The notes under the pieces: generated by a model
Database searches by the model: none
What the model was told of the DNA's origin: nothing
The model's input: the letters and a program-made list of their open reading frames with translations, nothing else
NCBI GenBank assembly: GCA_026225945.1
Contig: JAMJFZ010000770.1
Coordinates: 248,001-312,000, forward strand
DNA: 64,000 nucleotides
Direction: 5' to 3'
Source: Cricetomys ansorgei
Taxonomy: Eukaryota; Chordata; Mammalia; Rodentia; Nesomyidae
Part shown: positions 21,850 through 34,025 of the stretch, piece by piece
Layout of the letters: every line of letters begins with the position of its first letter
How positions within the stretch are numbered: the first letter of the stretch is position 1
Program-made: the position numbers and the translations under genes

Positions 21850-22075
21850 GTGAATCTTCACCTTATTCCCTGGTGACAGGGTCTGTCACTGAACCAGAGC
21901 TAAGCTGGCAGCCAAGAGGCCCCAGTGACCCTCCTGTCTCCGCCCCCCACAGCCTGGGGTGATGGATGTGAACAGCCACTCCCTGTTTTTATATGGTTGC
22001 TGGAGATTTGAATTCTGGTCCCATTGCTTGTACATCAAGCGCTCTTACCTGCTGAGCCATCTCCTGAGCCCCAAA
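21850..22075 (-). mobile_element. B4-like SINE, antisense
   Basis: 'gacagggtctgtcactgaac … cctcctgtctccgcccccca' precedes 'ggttgctggagatttgaattctgg' and 'ctcttacctgctgagccatctcctgagccc', the antisense of a B1-like plus tRNA-like head composite. Confidence 0.75.
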
Positions 22076-23214
22076 CTCCAAATTTTAACTGTGTATGATA
22101 AGGTAATGTGCAACTCCATCCTAGTAGTTACCTCAAGAAAAATACTTAATATTATTTGAAAGTTACTAGACTAACCAAGGAAAGCTGAAGGTATGTATAA
22201 TCAAAGAGTTGTAATGAGGCTGTCTAATAGCTGTTCTGTGTGATATGTGCACACGCGTGCATGCCTGCATGCGTGTGTATAAAACCAGGACTGTTGTGTG
22301 AGTGTTGATAGGGGAGCAGTTGGACTGCCCGGGGATATGAGTGTCACCGACTGTGTCCTGCGCTTGAGGGCTGCCTGTGTGTACACACGTCCACGGTCAT
22401 TACTGAGTACGAACAAGCGGTAGGTCTAACCCACCCCTGGCATTTCTTTGACCAAAGGTGCAGATGCCAACAATAAGTACAGATTCTTGAAGCTCAGAAA
22501 GGAACTAAGTAGGGAACAAAGCCTTATGTCCAGGAGGGCGTGAAGTTGACGGTGGAGACGTGCACGTAAGTTCTAAGGAAGGATAAAATAAGAAACAGGA
22601 AGTTGGTTCATCAAAGTGATTTTTATTTCACTGGGTACTTTGGGAAAAACAACAAGAAAATGTGCTAGTGTTTTATGGTGAATTTTCTTTGAAAAGCACA
22701 CTCTAGTCAATTTTTAGGAGAATTTTCCGGGTGAGGAAAGGAGCCCTTCCACGTGTTCTGTACATTGTGGGTATTTGAGCACAGGCGCACAAGTGACAGA
22801 GCTGTACTCACACACAGTAAGGGTGACGGGTCTCCCGGTTCCTCCTCTGCTTTATCATCGGCGCTAGGATCTGCTCTGACCAGAACAGACAAAACCTTTG
22901 TCCACATTAACCCTTCATTGCAACTGGGAGTGAAAGGCGGTAGACAAAATAAAAAGCGTGATCTGCAATCTCCGGGGTATAAACTGTGCTGAGTAAGCCT
23001 TCTGGGTTTAGGCTTCAGAAGTCAGGTGACATTTCAGCCGACACCTGAAGGAATCAGTAGTGAGCCATGTGAGGTCTTAGGGAATCATCTTCCAGGTAGG
23101 AGGATCTGCCGGTGCAGAGCCGGGCATGACCTTCAGGAGTGTGGAGCAGACAGAATGATGGGGGAATTAGGGGCTGACTGGAGCTGGGCTGGAGAGATAA
23201 GGCAGCATTCCAAC

Positions 23215-23870
23215 TTCATGTGCTGTGATAAATATCCTGACAAGATAGCATGAGGGAGGAAGGGCTTACTCACAGTTCCAACCCATCTCCATGAGGAAGT
23301 CAGAGTGGGACGGTAAAGCAGCTACTCACATCACCCGCAGTCAGAGCTGTCAGAAGTAAATGCGTGCCTGCTATTGCTCAGCTTGCTTTCTCTGCTCTTA
23401 CATAGTAGGACCCCCAGCCTATGGATGGTGCCACCTACAGTGGACTGGGTCATCCCATATCAATTAATACAGTCAACATGATCCCCCTAGACACGTCCAC
23501 AGGCCAGCATGATGGAGAATTAATACAGTCAACATGATCCCCATAGACACGTCCACAGGCCAGCATGATGTAGAATTAATATAGTCAACGTGATCCCCCT
23601 AGACACATCCACAGGCCAGCATGATGGAGAATTAATATAGTCAACGTGATCACCCTAGACACATCCACAGGCCAGCATGATGGAGAATTAATACAGTCAA
23701 CGTGATCCCCCTAGACACGTCCACAGGCCAGCATGATGGAGAATTAATACAGTCAACATGATCCCCCTAGGCACGACCACAGGTCAGCATGATCCAGAAA
23801 GTTCCCCCGTGAGACTTTCTTTCCTGGTGGCTTTAGACTGTGTCAAGTTGAAAACTGTCTACTGGAGACA
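23215..23870 (-). mobile_element. Muroid interspersed repeat of the TGTGATAAA…GTCAAGTTGA type with an internal array
   Basis: The left end 'gtgctgtgataaatatcctgacaagatagcatgaggg' and the right end 'actgtgtcaagttgaaaactgtc' are the familiar ends of a common muroid repeat. I do not give it a formal family name. Its body carries the 56-bp tandem array described separately. Orientation is uncertain. Confidence 0.6.
23463..23805. repeat. 56-bp tandem array, six copies
   Basis: Copies start (agtcaac) at 23471, 23527, 23583, 23639, 23695 and 23751, so the period is exactly 56. The unit contains 'catgatccccctagacacgt' and 'ccacaggccagcatgatgga'. Copies differ at one to four positions; the last decays after 'cagcatgat'. 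Confidence 0.95.
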
Positions 23871-24809
23871 GTCTACAGAACGCCACAGACCCTTTCATCA
23901 GCGTTATACAAACTGCGGCCTTTATTCAGAGTAGTGGGGAGCTATTGCTTGTTTCTTTGGGGGATGAAGATGTGTTGCTTTGTACTGTTTTTATCTTCTG
24001 GTTTGTATTCATTTCAAAACATTTAGTCATTTTATATACATTTACAGTTATCAAATTAAATTTTAATTCTAGTTGTCATGTTATTAAAATTTTTCCAGGG
24101 TAGCATGCTGGAAATTTCAAATAAAATTTGAAATTTTATTATGAACTCATATTCAGTGGATTTCTTTCCTCTTGATGCCTGTATATGCAAGGGTCAGCAC
24201 AGAGGGACTTTGCCTTTGCTGAGTCTGGGTCCGAGGGATTTTTATTGTTGTTCCCATGCCATTGGGTGTGAAAAACCCAAGCCATGAGTTCAGGTGTCAG
24301 GGGTACAGTTTTGTTTTTTGTTGGAACTGTTTGTTCTTTTTCTTTTCCAAGGCCATTAGTGTGGACAGAGCCCCCCCCACCCCCACACACACTTTGGCCA
24401 ACTGTGAATGGAATATATTTAGCCTTTTCTGTAAACACGCAGATCTCAGATGGTCTGGCTCAGCCCCAGCTCTCTTTTTGAGTATCTGTATCTGTATCTG
24501 GGCCCCTGAAATGGCCCATGTTTAGTTCATGTCTGTTTCTGACAGAGTTTATGACTGAAAGCTTGAAGCTATGTGAAGCATAGAGAACACTGTCAGCCTT
24601 CTGAGCAGTGGCCAGTGTGTCTGTGTCCCCAGTCCTGGCGGCAGGACTGTGGTAGTTCTCTTGGCATATAAGCCTCGGAGCAGAAGTGCGGCTCAGACAC
24701 ACGTCCCTAGGCTCAGGCTACTGGTTTGCACAGTGGCAGCGATGTATTTCTTCAGCACCTGGAGGCTGTGAATCTTAAGATTGGGGAGGCAGCATGGTCA
24801 GGTTCTGGT

Positions 24810-24930
24810 GAGGGCCCTGCGCTGGCTCACAGGTAGCCATCTCCTTCCAGTGCTCCCGCGGGGCTGAGCGAGGGCCCTGCGCTGGCTCACAGGTAGCAGT
24901 CTCCTTCCAGTGCTCCCGCAGGGCTGAGCG
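24810..24930. repeat. 60-bp tandem duplication (2 copies)
   Basis: gagggccctgcgctggctca starts at 24810 and again at 24870. The copies differ at a few bases (tagccat/tagcagt, gcggggct/gcagggct). Confidence 0.95.
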
Positions 24931-25109
24931 AGTGCGTTCTGGCCTCCGCCATGGAGTCAACACTTCTCACCACCTCATCCAAACCTGTCTCCAGAGGCTT
25001 CGTCTCCAAAGACCATTAGACTGGGGCAGTTAGGTTTTAAACATGTGAACTACTGTGCTTGGGGCAGACACAGCCTACCCCACAGAGGGAGGTAGAGGTG
25101 TGTGTACTT

Positions 25110-25445
25110 CCAGCTATCTCTTTGTTATTGTGACCGAGTCACAGACACAAAGAACTTAAAGTGGGATTGGTTTTGGCTCACAGTTTCAGAGGGCTCAGCC
25201 TTTCTTCTGGGGAGAGTGTGACAGAGCCAGGGGCAGACAAACGGGAGTGCTGGTGCTTTCTGAGTTTCTCCTTTCTTTGTGTTATTCCATCTGGGCAGCC
25301 AGCTTGTCAGATGGCACCACTCACATCCAGGGTAGCTTTCTGCCTCAGTCCTCTGTGGGAACTCCCTCACAAACACATCCTAATGGGGGTCTCAGGCTCC
25401 TTTGGTGATTCTAAGCCCAGTCACGTTGTCAGTGAAGAGTAACCA
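25110..25445 (+). mobile_element. Muroid interspersed repeat, same type as at 23.2 kb
   Basis: 'ctctttgttattgtgaccgagtcacagac … ggttttggctcacagtttcagaggg' and 'actccctcacaaacacatcctaa' follow the same family layout as the repeat at 23215 (tattgctgtgataaa…, ggctcacagtt…, ccctcac…). Diverged. A related fragment starts at about 19270 ('gttgtgataagactccacgg'). Confidence 0.5.
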
Positions 25446-26164
25446 TTACACATGGTGTGTCTGTCTCCTCTTTGTCTCTGGTCAGTTCTGTGGTCTGCTT
25501 GCCTGTTTGTGCTGTAATTCTTTTAAAACTATTTTAAATTAAATGTTCCAGTACTGCAGCATGTCACTCTTGTTGGATTGTTAAGAGGCAGCCGTAGAGA
25601 CAGGAGGCGGAAAGAGAGTCTGACCTTAGGTGGGATGTGTCTGTTCACAGTGAGGTGACAGTTTTGTTACCCACGTGTGCAGATGGCCAACGTGCACACA
25701 AAGGAAGATGGGCAGAAACGACTTCAGGAGTCTGCAAGGGAATCTGTGCAGTTCTCCAGCAGGAAACTCAATCTTGTTCCTCTGTTTCATGTAAACACAG
25801 TTTTACGTGGATTATGTACATTTTAGACCATCCCCAATCTCGATATGCTCAGCTGGAAGTCGGGCATTAAGGGAGTGCGATGCCCTTCTCTCATCCGCGA
25901 GCATGGCGCATCTCACCATTTAATCATTTTAAAATGCCATTTATTATATGTTTTTCTTGTGGGGTAGTTTTTGACAGGGTGAACATAATGATGCGATCTT
26001 CTGTTTCTCAAATGTACTTCTTGCTGGGTAGAGATTAAATCAGCCCTGCATTTAGCAATCACTGATTTCTCCTGTCTTCTTGGTTTTGTTGCTGTCTGAC
26101 AAGTGGGTGCTGTGATACTTTGTGTTATGATCAGTGGTATGAGTTCCATTATCCCACATCTTCC

Positions 26165-26403
26165 TGATTGCAGTTTTTATAGATTTATTTATTGTTATTT
26201 TATATGTGTGGGTGTTTTGCCTGCATGTATGTCTGTGTGCCATGTGCACGCCTGGTGCCTGTGGAGGCCAGAAGAGGGCATCAGATCCTCTGGAACTCGA
26301 GTTGTAGACACTCGAGTGAGCTGCTCTGTGGATGCTGGGAACTGAACCCAGGTCCTCTGCAAGAGAAGCCAGTGGTCTTAACCACTGGGCCATCTCTGCA
26401 GTA
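26165..26403 (-). mobile_element. B3/B2-like SINE, antisense
   Basis: Runs from 'tagatttatttattgttatttt' (tail) through 'gaagagggcatcagatcctc' to 'ctgggaactgaacccaggtcctctgcaag … cttaaccactgggccatctctgcag' (tRNA-like head). Nearly full length. Confidence 0.9.
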
Positions 26404-26879
26404 CAGGGATCACACATTTGTAAATTTAAAAACAATTTAAAAATTCATTCTAATGGTATGTCTGTTGTTGTAGAAGTTCATGTTTAGTTGTGCTTAAAAT
26501 ATTGTTTTGCGCACTGTTAGGTGAGGGGCTGCCTAGGCCTTGGTGTTTTGTATTGTCTGCAGGTGTTGGATTTGTGTGGGGGATGTTTGATTGTTCATGA
26601 TCTGCACGTGCTATCAGTAGAACTCCTGAGGAGTTCTGGATCAATAAAAACACCTGAGCTCAGATGCTCGGGGTTCCACTGTCCAGCATGGCGCTGGCCA
26701 GGATGGCGGTTCCCTCTGCTGAGGTCTGGCAGGGTTTGCACCTGTGAATAGACCTCCCTGTCATCCTTGGTGAGCCGCCACACCGCCACAGCAGCGACCG
26801 CTATAGTCTGCTGTATCCATTGCTTTAACTTATATTTCCCGAATCCAGTGCTGCGTTGAGCTGTTTGTGAACTTACCTG

Positions 26880-27310
26880 CTGTTCTTCTGTTTTCAGGCA
26901 TCTTGCCGTTCAACTGTGTTGCTTTCTTACTCTTGGACTTGAGAGTTCTTTATATTCTGATACCAGGTATTTCCCCAAGTATATCTCACTGTTCATCTTC
27001 ATAGTGGTGACTTTTGACGAGCATAGCTACAAATTCTGATGAAATACAAACCATCAGTTTATAAATAGCCATGATGCGTACTGTTTGGGGAATCTTTGAC
27101 TTATTCGAGGTTTCAAGGAGTTTTGCTTTTTTCTAGAAATTTTATTTTAGATTTTCCCACTTGGGTTTATGATATATTGAATTTTTGTATATGATGTTAA
27201 GTATACATCCAAAGCTATTTATGTTTATGTGTGGATGTTCAAATGCTTTCCGTCTCTTTTATTAGGAAAAATAACTTGTTAAAGTGCAATTGCCTTGACA
27301 GCCGTCAGAA
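26880..27310 (-). mobile_element. Ancient L1M ORF2 3' region, antisense
   Basis: 'gagttctttatattctgata', 'gtgacttttgacgagcatagc', 'ggggaatctttgacttattcgaggttt', 'tttttgtatatgatgttaag' and 'attgccttgacagccgtc' follow the order of antisense L1M ORF2. No open frame. Confidence 0.65.
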
Positions 27311-28451
27311 GGCTCTGGTCACGTCCGTGTGGGTGTCCGGCAGTGTCCTCGACACTCGAGTGCAGCCTCTGCTTGGCAGCGGTGGTTTCTAAATACTGAA
27401 ACGGAACACTCTGAAGTGCATGCTCAGACCCAGTGAGCTGGAGCTTGAGTTTTTACAGTGACGTCCACATGAGGAAATAAAGCCTAACTGCTCTTGGAGT
27501 CCCACCTTTGTCTTCATCAGCATGGTCCTGACTCTCTGCTCCAGTTTAGTGTGCTAGCTTTCAGCCTCATGGGAGCACGGGCTGTGTCTGGCTCCTTTCC
27601 GAACTGTATTCAGTTTCATCTTGGTGCCACACATGCCGCAGCCCCTCGTCCTCATTAGTGTCCTGTTGTGCGTCACACTGGTGTCATGGAGTGGCTTTGT
27701 AATTTGGGGATTACAGTACTTTGCTGTGACCCTCCTTTGCTCTTCTGCTGTGAACATGCCCATATTTCTTGGGTGGAATCTGGAGTTGGAGTCTGAGTTG
27801 TAGGGTATCCATGCTTAGCCAATGAAGCTTGGCCATACCTCCGTTGGTCAGGAATTTCAGAACAACTTCTTGATTCTGGTCCTCATGGGGTATAGTCAGA
27901 ATGCCAGTCAGCAGGGACCAGAGTTACGTAAAGACTCATTTTCCAGAGTGACTCATTCTTGTGGCTACGGGTAGGAAGCCTTAGTTCCTCTTTTTGGAGT
28001 TGTTTTAGTATCCTCTTGACGAGGTCGCTAACCTTCAAGGGTGCTAGAGCTCTTTTAGTTTTAGTCATTCTGCTGGAGCAAAGAGCACTCTACTATAATT
28101 GTAGTCACATTTCCTTAGAGGCTGAGAGATTGCGCTCCTCTTCAGCTGTTGGTTTGTTCTTTATTTAGATACTTTGGCTATCTCATTTTTAACTATGACT
28201 AGCTCCTTTTAACTTTCCAACTGTTTTTTTTCTTGGCATCTTGTTTTTGTTTCATAGATGCAGTGTTTTATCTTCCTGTGACGTTAAAGAATAGCTTCCG
28301 AGTTTCTCCCAAGATTTTCGTTTCTTTGTAGAGTCTACTTCCTCTGAATTCTCTTTCTACTTGTTATTTTCTGGTTTTGATGTTAGGGGTTTTGCTTAAC
28401 TCTCTGAGCCTTTGGCTATTCATAGTTAACATCTCCTTAAAAAGCTCAGTG

Positions 28452-28997
28452 CTGGGGCTGAAGAGAGGGCTCAGTCGGGAAAGTGCTTGGTATGCAAGCT
28501 CTGCGACCACAGAGTTCAGATCCCAGCACCACACACTCACCTGGGTGTGAGCTCAGATCCCAGCACCACACACTCACTGGGGTGTGGGTTCAGATCCCAG
28601 CACCACACACTCACCAGGGTGTGAGCTCAGATCCCAGCACCACACACTCACCAGGGTGTGAGCTCAGATCCCAGCACCACACACTCACCGGGGTGTGGGT
28701 TCAGATCCCAGCACCACACACTCACCAGGGTGTGAGCTCAGATCCCAGCACCACACACTCACCTGGGTGTGAGCTCAGATCCCAGCACCACACACTCACT
28801 GGGGTGTGGTGGCCCATCTGTGACCATAGCACTGGGGAGGCAGACACAGGATGGCACCCAGCACCACACACTCACCAGGGTGTGAGCTCAGATCCCAGCA
28901 CCACACATTCACCTGGGTGTGAGCTCAGATCCCAGCACCACACACTCACTGGGGTGTGGTGGCCCATCTGTGACCATAGCACTGGGGAGGCAGACAC
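28452..28997 (+). repeat. SINE-derived 37-bp VNTR with a 150-bp higher-order unit
   Basis: A SINE head ('ctggggctgaagagagggct … ttcagatcccagcacca') leads into a 37-bp unit (gatcccagcaccacacactc / accagggtgtgagctca) from 28519. Eight units are followed by a SINE body (ggtggcccatctgtgaccat … cagacacaggatggcacc). About 150 bp later the same body recurs (28811 and 28961), so units plus body were duplicated together. The 193-codon plus-strand frame here is an artefact. Confidence 0.9.
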
Positions 28998-30644
28998 AGG
29001 ATGGCACCATAGCTCCTCCCACCCTTTCCTGAAAGTTTCAGCCCTCTCCTCCAAGGCTGTCTAGGGGCTCTACCCTAGCATCCTTAAGCATGATTAGCAT
29101 GATTCAGATGCTCCTGAAAGGGGCCTGCTGTGCAGCGCAAAACTCAAGGGCTTGGGAGTGCTCTCTGCTAGACACAGCGAGCAGAGATGGAGTAGATTTC
29201 TTTTTTTTTTATTCCACTATGGACATAGGCAGGCAGAGTGGTGGAGCCATCAGTGTCTGGAAGACTCTGGTCCTGCAGGCTTGGAAAGTTCAAGTGTTAA
29301 CCCAGGTGCATCTCCAGCTTAGCACAGCTGGTCTGACAAACTCTCAGGTTTGCCGCTTTAGTTGACATTGGTTACTGCAGTTGTTAGAATCTGAGCCCTA
29401 ACGAGCCTCTCATCCTCAGCTGGTTAAACAATGATGAGAAGCTGCAAAGGAGATTGGTTCGTGCCACTCCAGGAAGAGGAACAAAGCTGACATGACTCCC
29501 CAGGTCAGCCTGGGCATTAGGATGCGCTTTCGGTTCAAGCAGAGGGCACCAGGCAGCCCAGGTCAAGCTGTTGTCCCACCTGTCACTGTTGGTCTGGGCT
29601 TCAGGCTCCTGCAAGGACAGCAGTTGTCAGCACCCTGTAACTTGTCTCCTGGAAGACAAGTTCCTCTGCTGGCTGGCACAAGGTTCCTGGAGGAAATTCC
29701 AGTTCTTCGCAGTACATTATCTCAACAGTCTGATAGCCAGAGGGAGGTGTACAGCTGTCTCTGTACAGCTACACTACTGTTTTCCAGTTCTGTCTTTTTG
29801 GTTGTGTACCCTCAGAAAAACACGTGTCATTCTAGACAGTTTAAGGGGAAATAGAAGAGATCAATTCACAAGCACAAGGTTCCCTCTTGCCTGGCAGTAC
29901 TGTTTTCTGCGGTGTTTTAAGACCACTGGCAATTATGAAATCAGTTCTTTCTGTGATTATACAAGTATTAAATTCCTATCGAAGGCCATCCTGTGGGTGG
30001 AAAGAGAGGACGGAGCAGTACCTTGCTTCCTCCTCCCTGGACTTTTTAGGGGCGTTGCTCAGGATGAACCAGGATATGTATGGCTTGGAGCCGAGAAGAT
30101 GCCGACCCGCTGGTGCAGTGAGCAGAACTGAAGACTGATTAAAGTATTTCATAGAGGCATCCACAAGGGCTAAGGGACGAAGAGGTGCTCAGAAGAGCGT
30201 GCTCACGCCCCTTGGAGAGTTGAGAGCGGGGCAGAGCAGGGCTTGCTTGGTGGGGAGGAGCACACCCTGCAGTACCCTCCAGGAGTTTACAAGCAGACAG
30301 GGCTTGAGGACCATGACTGGGCCTTGAGGTGGGTGACCATTAGAAAGAAACTAGGAAGAAACTTCCCTTTAAAACCTGGAGCAGAGCTTCCTTAGAGGGG
30401 GTAGCTTAAAGTAGTCAGAGCTAAGGCCCTTGCGAGAGGGTGGGGCGAGGGTCTGGGGAGAGCACGTTGGGAGAAATCCCCGCAAAGGGACATCCAACTT
30501 TTTCAAGTTCCTAGGGCTGTAGGAAAATGGACACAGTGTAATTCAGTCAGGCACAGCCTGCTTACAAGAACAGGAGCCAGGGTACTGGTTAGGGCCATAA
30601 ACTAAAGACTAAAATCACAGCACAGAGCAGCTCTTAACAGCGAA

Positions 30645-31060
30645 CATGACCTTTTTATTATTACTGTTATTATTGCTATGTTTCTTCTCTCGTATAATGC
30701 ATCCTGATCCCCATCCTCCATTCCTCCATTTCTCCCTTCCCCCTTCTCCCCTCTCCCCTCTCCCTCAGATCCATCCCTGCCCCTCCAGCCCCCCCATCAG
30801 AAAAGATCAGACCTCCCAGGGTTACCACTCAGTCAGGGCACAAGAAGATAGAGCAAGGCTAAGCACAAGCACCTACGTCAAGCTGGGCCAGCAACCCAGT
30901 AAGAAAAAGGGTCCCAAGGGCAGCTGAAGGTTCAGAGACAACACTCCTCCCCCTCCAACTCTGCAAGACGGACACCATAAGACATGTAGGGGTCATGTAG
31001 GCTGTGTCTGCTGCTTCAGTCTCTGTGAGCCCCAAGGGTGCCGGGTGACCAGGTTCCTAA
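30645..31060 (-). mobile_element. Rodent L1 (Lx-type) fragment, antisense
   Basis: 'tttttattattactgttattattg … tataatgcatcctgatcccc', a C/T-rich block, 'gaaaagatcagacctcccaggg', 'gggtcccaagggcag' and 'cttcagtctctgtgagcccc' match a common antisense rodent L1-associated sequence. Assignment to L1 rather than another rodent repeat is by recollection only. Confidence 0.5.
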
Positions 31061-31559
31061 GGAGGAGCTGTGATCTAACAGATGTACCCTAGAGTGGGTG
31101 GGTCTTGTAATTGTCTTAGGTTAGCTGTGTCTTTCTGTAAGAGATGATGACAAGGTGGCCTCTGGGAGGAGTGAGTGGAGTTGTAATTTGATACAGTAAA
31201 ACAGCCGCCAGGGCTGCACCAGGAGTTCACTGCCTTTCCCTAGAAAACTGAGGTTCCTTAAGGAAAGCCTAAGTAGTTGTTAATGGTCTGGAACCTCTCC
31301 CCTGCTGGTGCAGGCTTCAGCCAGATGCTCCTGGTTTCCCTCAAGCATATGCTCCATAGAAGAAGATCCTGGGTCTCCTTTGTGTTTCACACAGCTTCCT
31401 TCACAACCCATTCCTGCTCAGACACTCCGGCATGAACATCTCTTCAACACTTGGTCCTTACGTGCTGGTTAGTTATAGAGTCACCTGTGAAGAGTACCTT
31501 CATCAGGTTGGCCTGTGGCCAAGTCTGTAGGACATTTTCTTGATATGATTGAGCGTGGA

Positions 31560-31830
31560 GGGCCAGCCCAGTAAGGCAGCCTGTCTGTCTGTCTGTCTCT
31601 CTCCCATACACACACACACACACACACACACACCTGGCTGGTGGTCTTGGGTTGAATAAGAACCAGCCTGTAAGCCGTGTACTTCCATGGCCTCTGCATC
31701 AGCTCCTGGCTCCAGGTTCCTCCTGCTTTGAGTTCCTGCCTTGACTTCCCTCATGATGGACTGTGACATGAACATATAAGCCAAATAAATCCTTTCCTCC
31801 CCAAGTTACTTTTGGCCATGGTGTTTCACA
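31560..31830 (+). mobile_element. Muroid interspersed repeat with (TCTG)n and (CA)n
   Basis: A (TCTG)n run, then (CA)n at about 31608-31633, then 'gcctctgcatcagctcctgg', 'aggttcctcctgctttgagttcctgccttgacttccctcatgatgg', 'aagccaaataaatcctttcctcccc' and 'ggccatggtgtttcacacag'. The latter blocks form a very common muroid repeat containing AATAAA. Formal family not assigned. Confidence 0.6.
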
Positions 31831-32929
31831 CAGAACCAGAAAAGCATGGACGTGCCGTTTCCTTGGAAATCGTGTTCCCGTCAGCGCGATTTCTCTGCAC
31901 TCAGGGTGAAGGTAGAGGAGGGAGCAGCAGGGAGCTGCAGGTCGGCTCCGTAGAGGCCTGGTGCTTATTCCTGAAAATACCCAGTTTCAGCATGATACGC
32001 CGCACTGACAGACCATAGCTGGGCCTTTCTGGTTGAGCAGATTACGGGTTTGTTGCCGGTCTCACGCACCCGGCGTCCAGTTGACCCCTCTGCCCAGCTT
32101 AGGATGAAGCCAGTGCTTGTGGACTGGCCCAGAAGACCCCGAGGCCAAGGGATGAGCTCGCCCTGCCAGAATTTATAAACTAACCTTTTAAAGGAGGAGT
32201 CATCCATATTGTATGTATCCCTTTCTTAATTTTGTGACTCTGTTTACCTTGCTAACAGTTGGCACCAAGCAGTGGTGTTAACTGCCTTTTGGTATAAGAA
32301 CGGGTCTGTCTGAGCTCGGCCACAGGGAGCTCTGCTCACCTCATCTGTGGTCAGTTTGAGTATCAGCCGTTGGAATACTTTTAAGGGAAGTGGGTATTGT
32401 GGGCAAAGTTAGCAAAAAGCAACAGTTAGCTTTCCAAATCATTTATCTATCTGGTTTGAACTTGAGCTAGATAATCACAGTCTGAAAGATGATCATTGAG
32501 AAGCGACATTTCTCAGCGTAGTGATGCCAGGACCTCCACGTGGTCACCTCAGCGTGCTTATGTGGTGATCAGATCAGCCAGACTCCATATGTGTTGGCTC
32601 GCCTTTGTTTCCTGTTAAGAAAAATCTGTTTTAAGCTGGTAAAGTTAGTTCTACATTCTTGGACAAGGAAATATGTCTAGGAACATGTAACTCAGTTGAC
32701 AGAGTTGCATTTTACCCCAGATCAGTGTACTCTCCAACCATATGGTCTTCTAGTCACGATACAGCCAGAAAGCGGCCAGCCAAATGGTTCCTTCTGTCTG
32801 TGGACTTGTAGAGCCTGATCTGAGTACTGATTATAGCAGATGCTCAGGACGGATGCCCCAGTGTAGCCGAGGCCTTGGACCTGGTACTGCTCCCCCACCC
32901 CCACCCCGACACAGGTCAGCCCTGGGTAG

Positions 32930-33152
32930 CCTCCTCTATTGCTGTCCACGTTGGTGTTTGAGACAGAGTGTCTCTCGAACCTGAGGCTCACTATTACAGC
33001 TAGACTGGCTAGGTAGCAAGCCCCAGAATCTCCTGTCTGCTCCCCTCACCCCAGTGGTGGTGTTATAGATTCTCCCACATCTGGTTTTTACATGGGTGCT
33101 GGGGTCTGAACTTAGGTCATTTCTGTACCCCTAAGTCATCTCTCTGGCCACC
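32930..33152 (-). mobile_element. B4-like SINE, antisense
   Basis: 'gagacagagtgtctctcgaa … cagctagactggctaggtag' (B1-like part) followed by 'tttttacatgggtgctggggtctgaacttaggtcat … ctaagtcatctctctggcc' (antisense tRNA-like head). Confidence 0.75.
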
Positions 33153-33559
33153 TCACATCCTGTCTGCTTCCCGGGCCCCTCCCAGTACTACCTGTTGGTT
33201 TGGCTGGGCTACGCGGGTTTAGTAAAGACTTAGTGTGAGTGCACTAAGTCACCAAAGAAAACCCTTTTCTCAGTCGTATCTAGAACAAAAGAAAAAGGGC
33301 AAATAGCCACTGCTCGGTGGTTTCAGGGAAAGCGCGCAGGTCACGTGGGGAGATGCTTCCCTTACCTTCACCCTTAACTGGGCCAGTCTCTTGTGAGCTT
33401 CGCTCCCTTCCTTTCCTTCCTTTTCCTTTTTCTGACCACTTTTCTCAGTGCTGCTAATAATTCATAGAAATGAGATAACATGGGAGCGGTTGATACTTGC
33501 CTCTTCATAGAATATACGCTTTATGAAAAGACCATGTCAGTTTCTCTTACCCATGATGC

Positions 33560-33850
33560 CTCAGTGTCTTATTCTGCCCAGGCTCCTATAACAAAATACT
33601 GTAGATTGGATGCTTCTAAAACCATACAAATTCATTTCTTACCGTCCAGAGGCTGGAAAGGTCAAGATCAAGGTGCTGGCATATCTGGTTGTTGGTGAAG
33701 GCCTGTTTCCTGCCTGTCTCTGACCTCCCATGGCGGATGAGATGAGGTGTTTGTCTGAGTGCCTTTTGTAAGGGCACTGATCCTACAAGGCTGTCCTCTG
33801 TGCCCACCCTGCCCACATCCCCACCTGCTAGTGTTACAGTAGGTTTCAGA
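33560..33850 (+). mobile_element. Mammalian interspersed repeat fragment
   Basis: 'tcctataacaaaatactgtaga', 'ccagaggctggaaaggtcaagatcaaggtgctggca' and a later 'agggcactgatcctac' follow a widespread mammalian repeat (…ataacaaaatacc…, …gaagtccaagatcaagg…). I cannot name the family with certainty. Confidence 0.45.
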
Positions 33851-33851
33851 A

Positions 33852-34025
33852 GTGCTGGAGAGGCGGCTCGGCGGTCGAGCACTTGTTGCCCTTGCAGAGG
33901 ACGTGGGTCTAGTTCACAGCACCCACACGGCGACTCACAACCGCCTGAAACTGGTTGCAGGGCATCTGATGCCTTCCGTAGACATGCGTGCAGGCAGAGC
34001 GCCCATGCACATGAAATAAAACTAA
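33852..34025 (+). mobile_element. B2/B3-like SINE, sense
   Basis: 'gtgctggagaggcggctcgg … ttgcagaggacgtgggtcta' is the sense tRNA-like head. 'gggcatctgatgccttccgt' and an A-rich end 'atgaaataaaactaac' follow. Confidence 0.85.

Larger units (their letters stand above)
20993..26160. other. Unassigned intron between listed repeats
   Basis: Blocks 20993-21555, 22076-23214, 23871-24809, 24931-25109 and 25446-26160 carry no recognised gene. Short TGCATG/CACGCGTG alternation occurs at 22248-22280. Confidence 0.5.

Noticed and set aside
23463..23805. CRISPR-like direct repeats (also 34989-35651)
   Set aside because: Units are contiguous with no unique spacers and the genome is mammalian; these are minisatellites.
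28483..29064. 193-codon frame in the SINE-derived VNTR
   Set aside because: Repeat translation of CACACACTCACC-type units, not a gene.
29571..30131. 186-codon plus-strand frame
   Set aside because: No domain recognised, other frames overlap it, and no splice or promoter signals support it; treated as chance.
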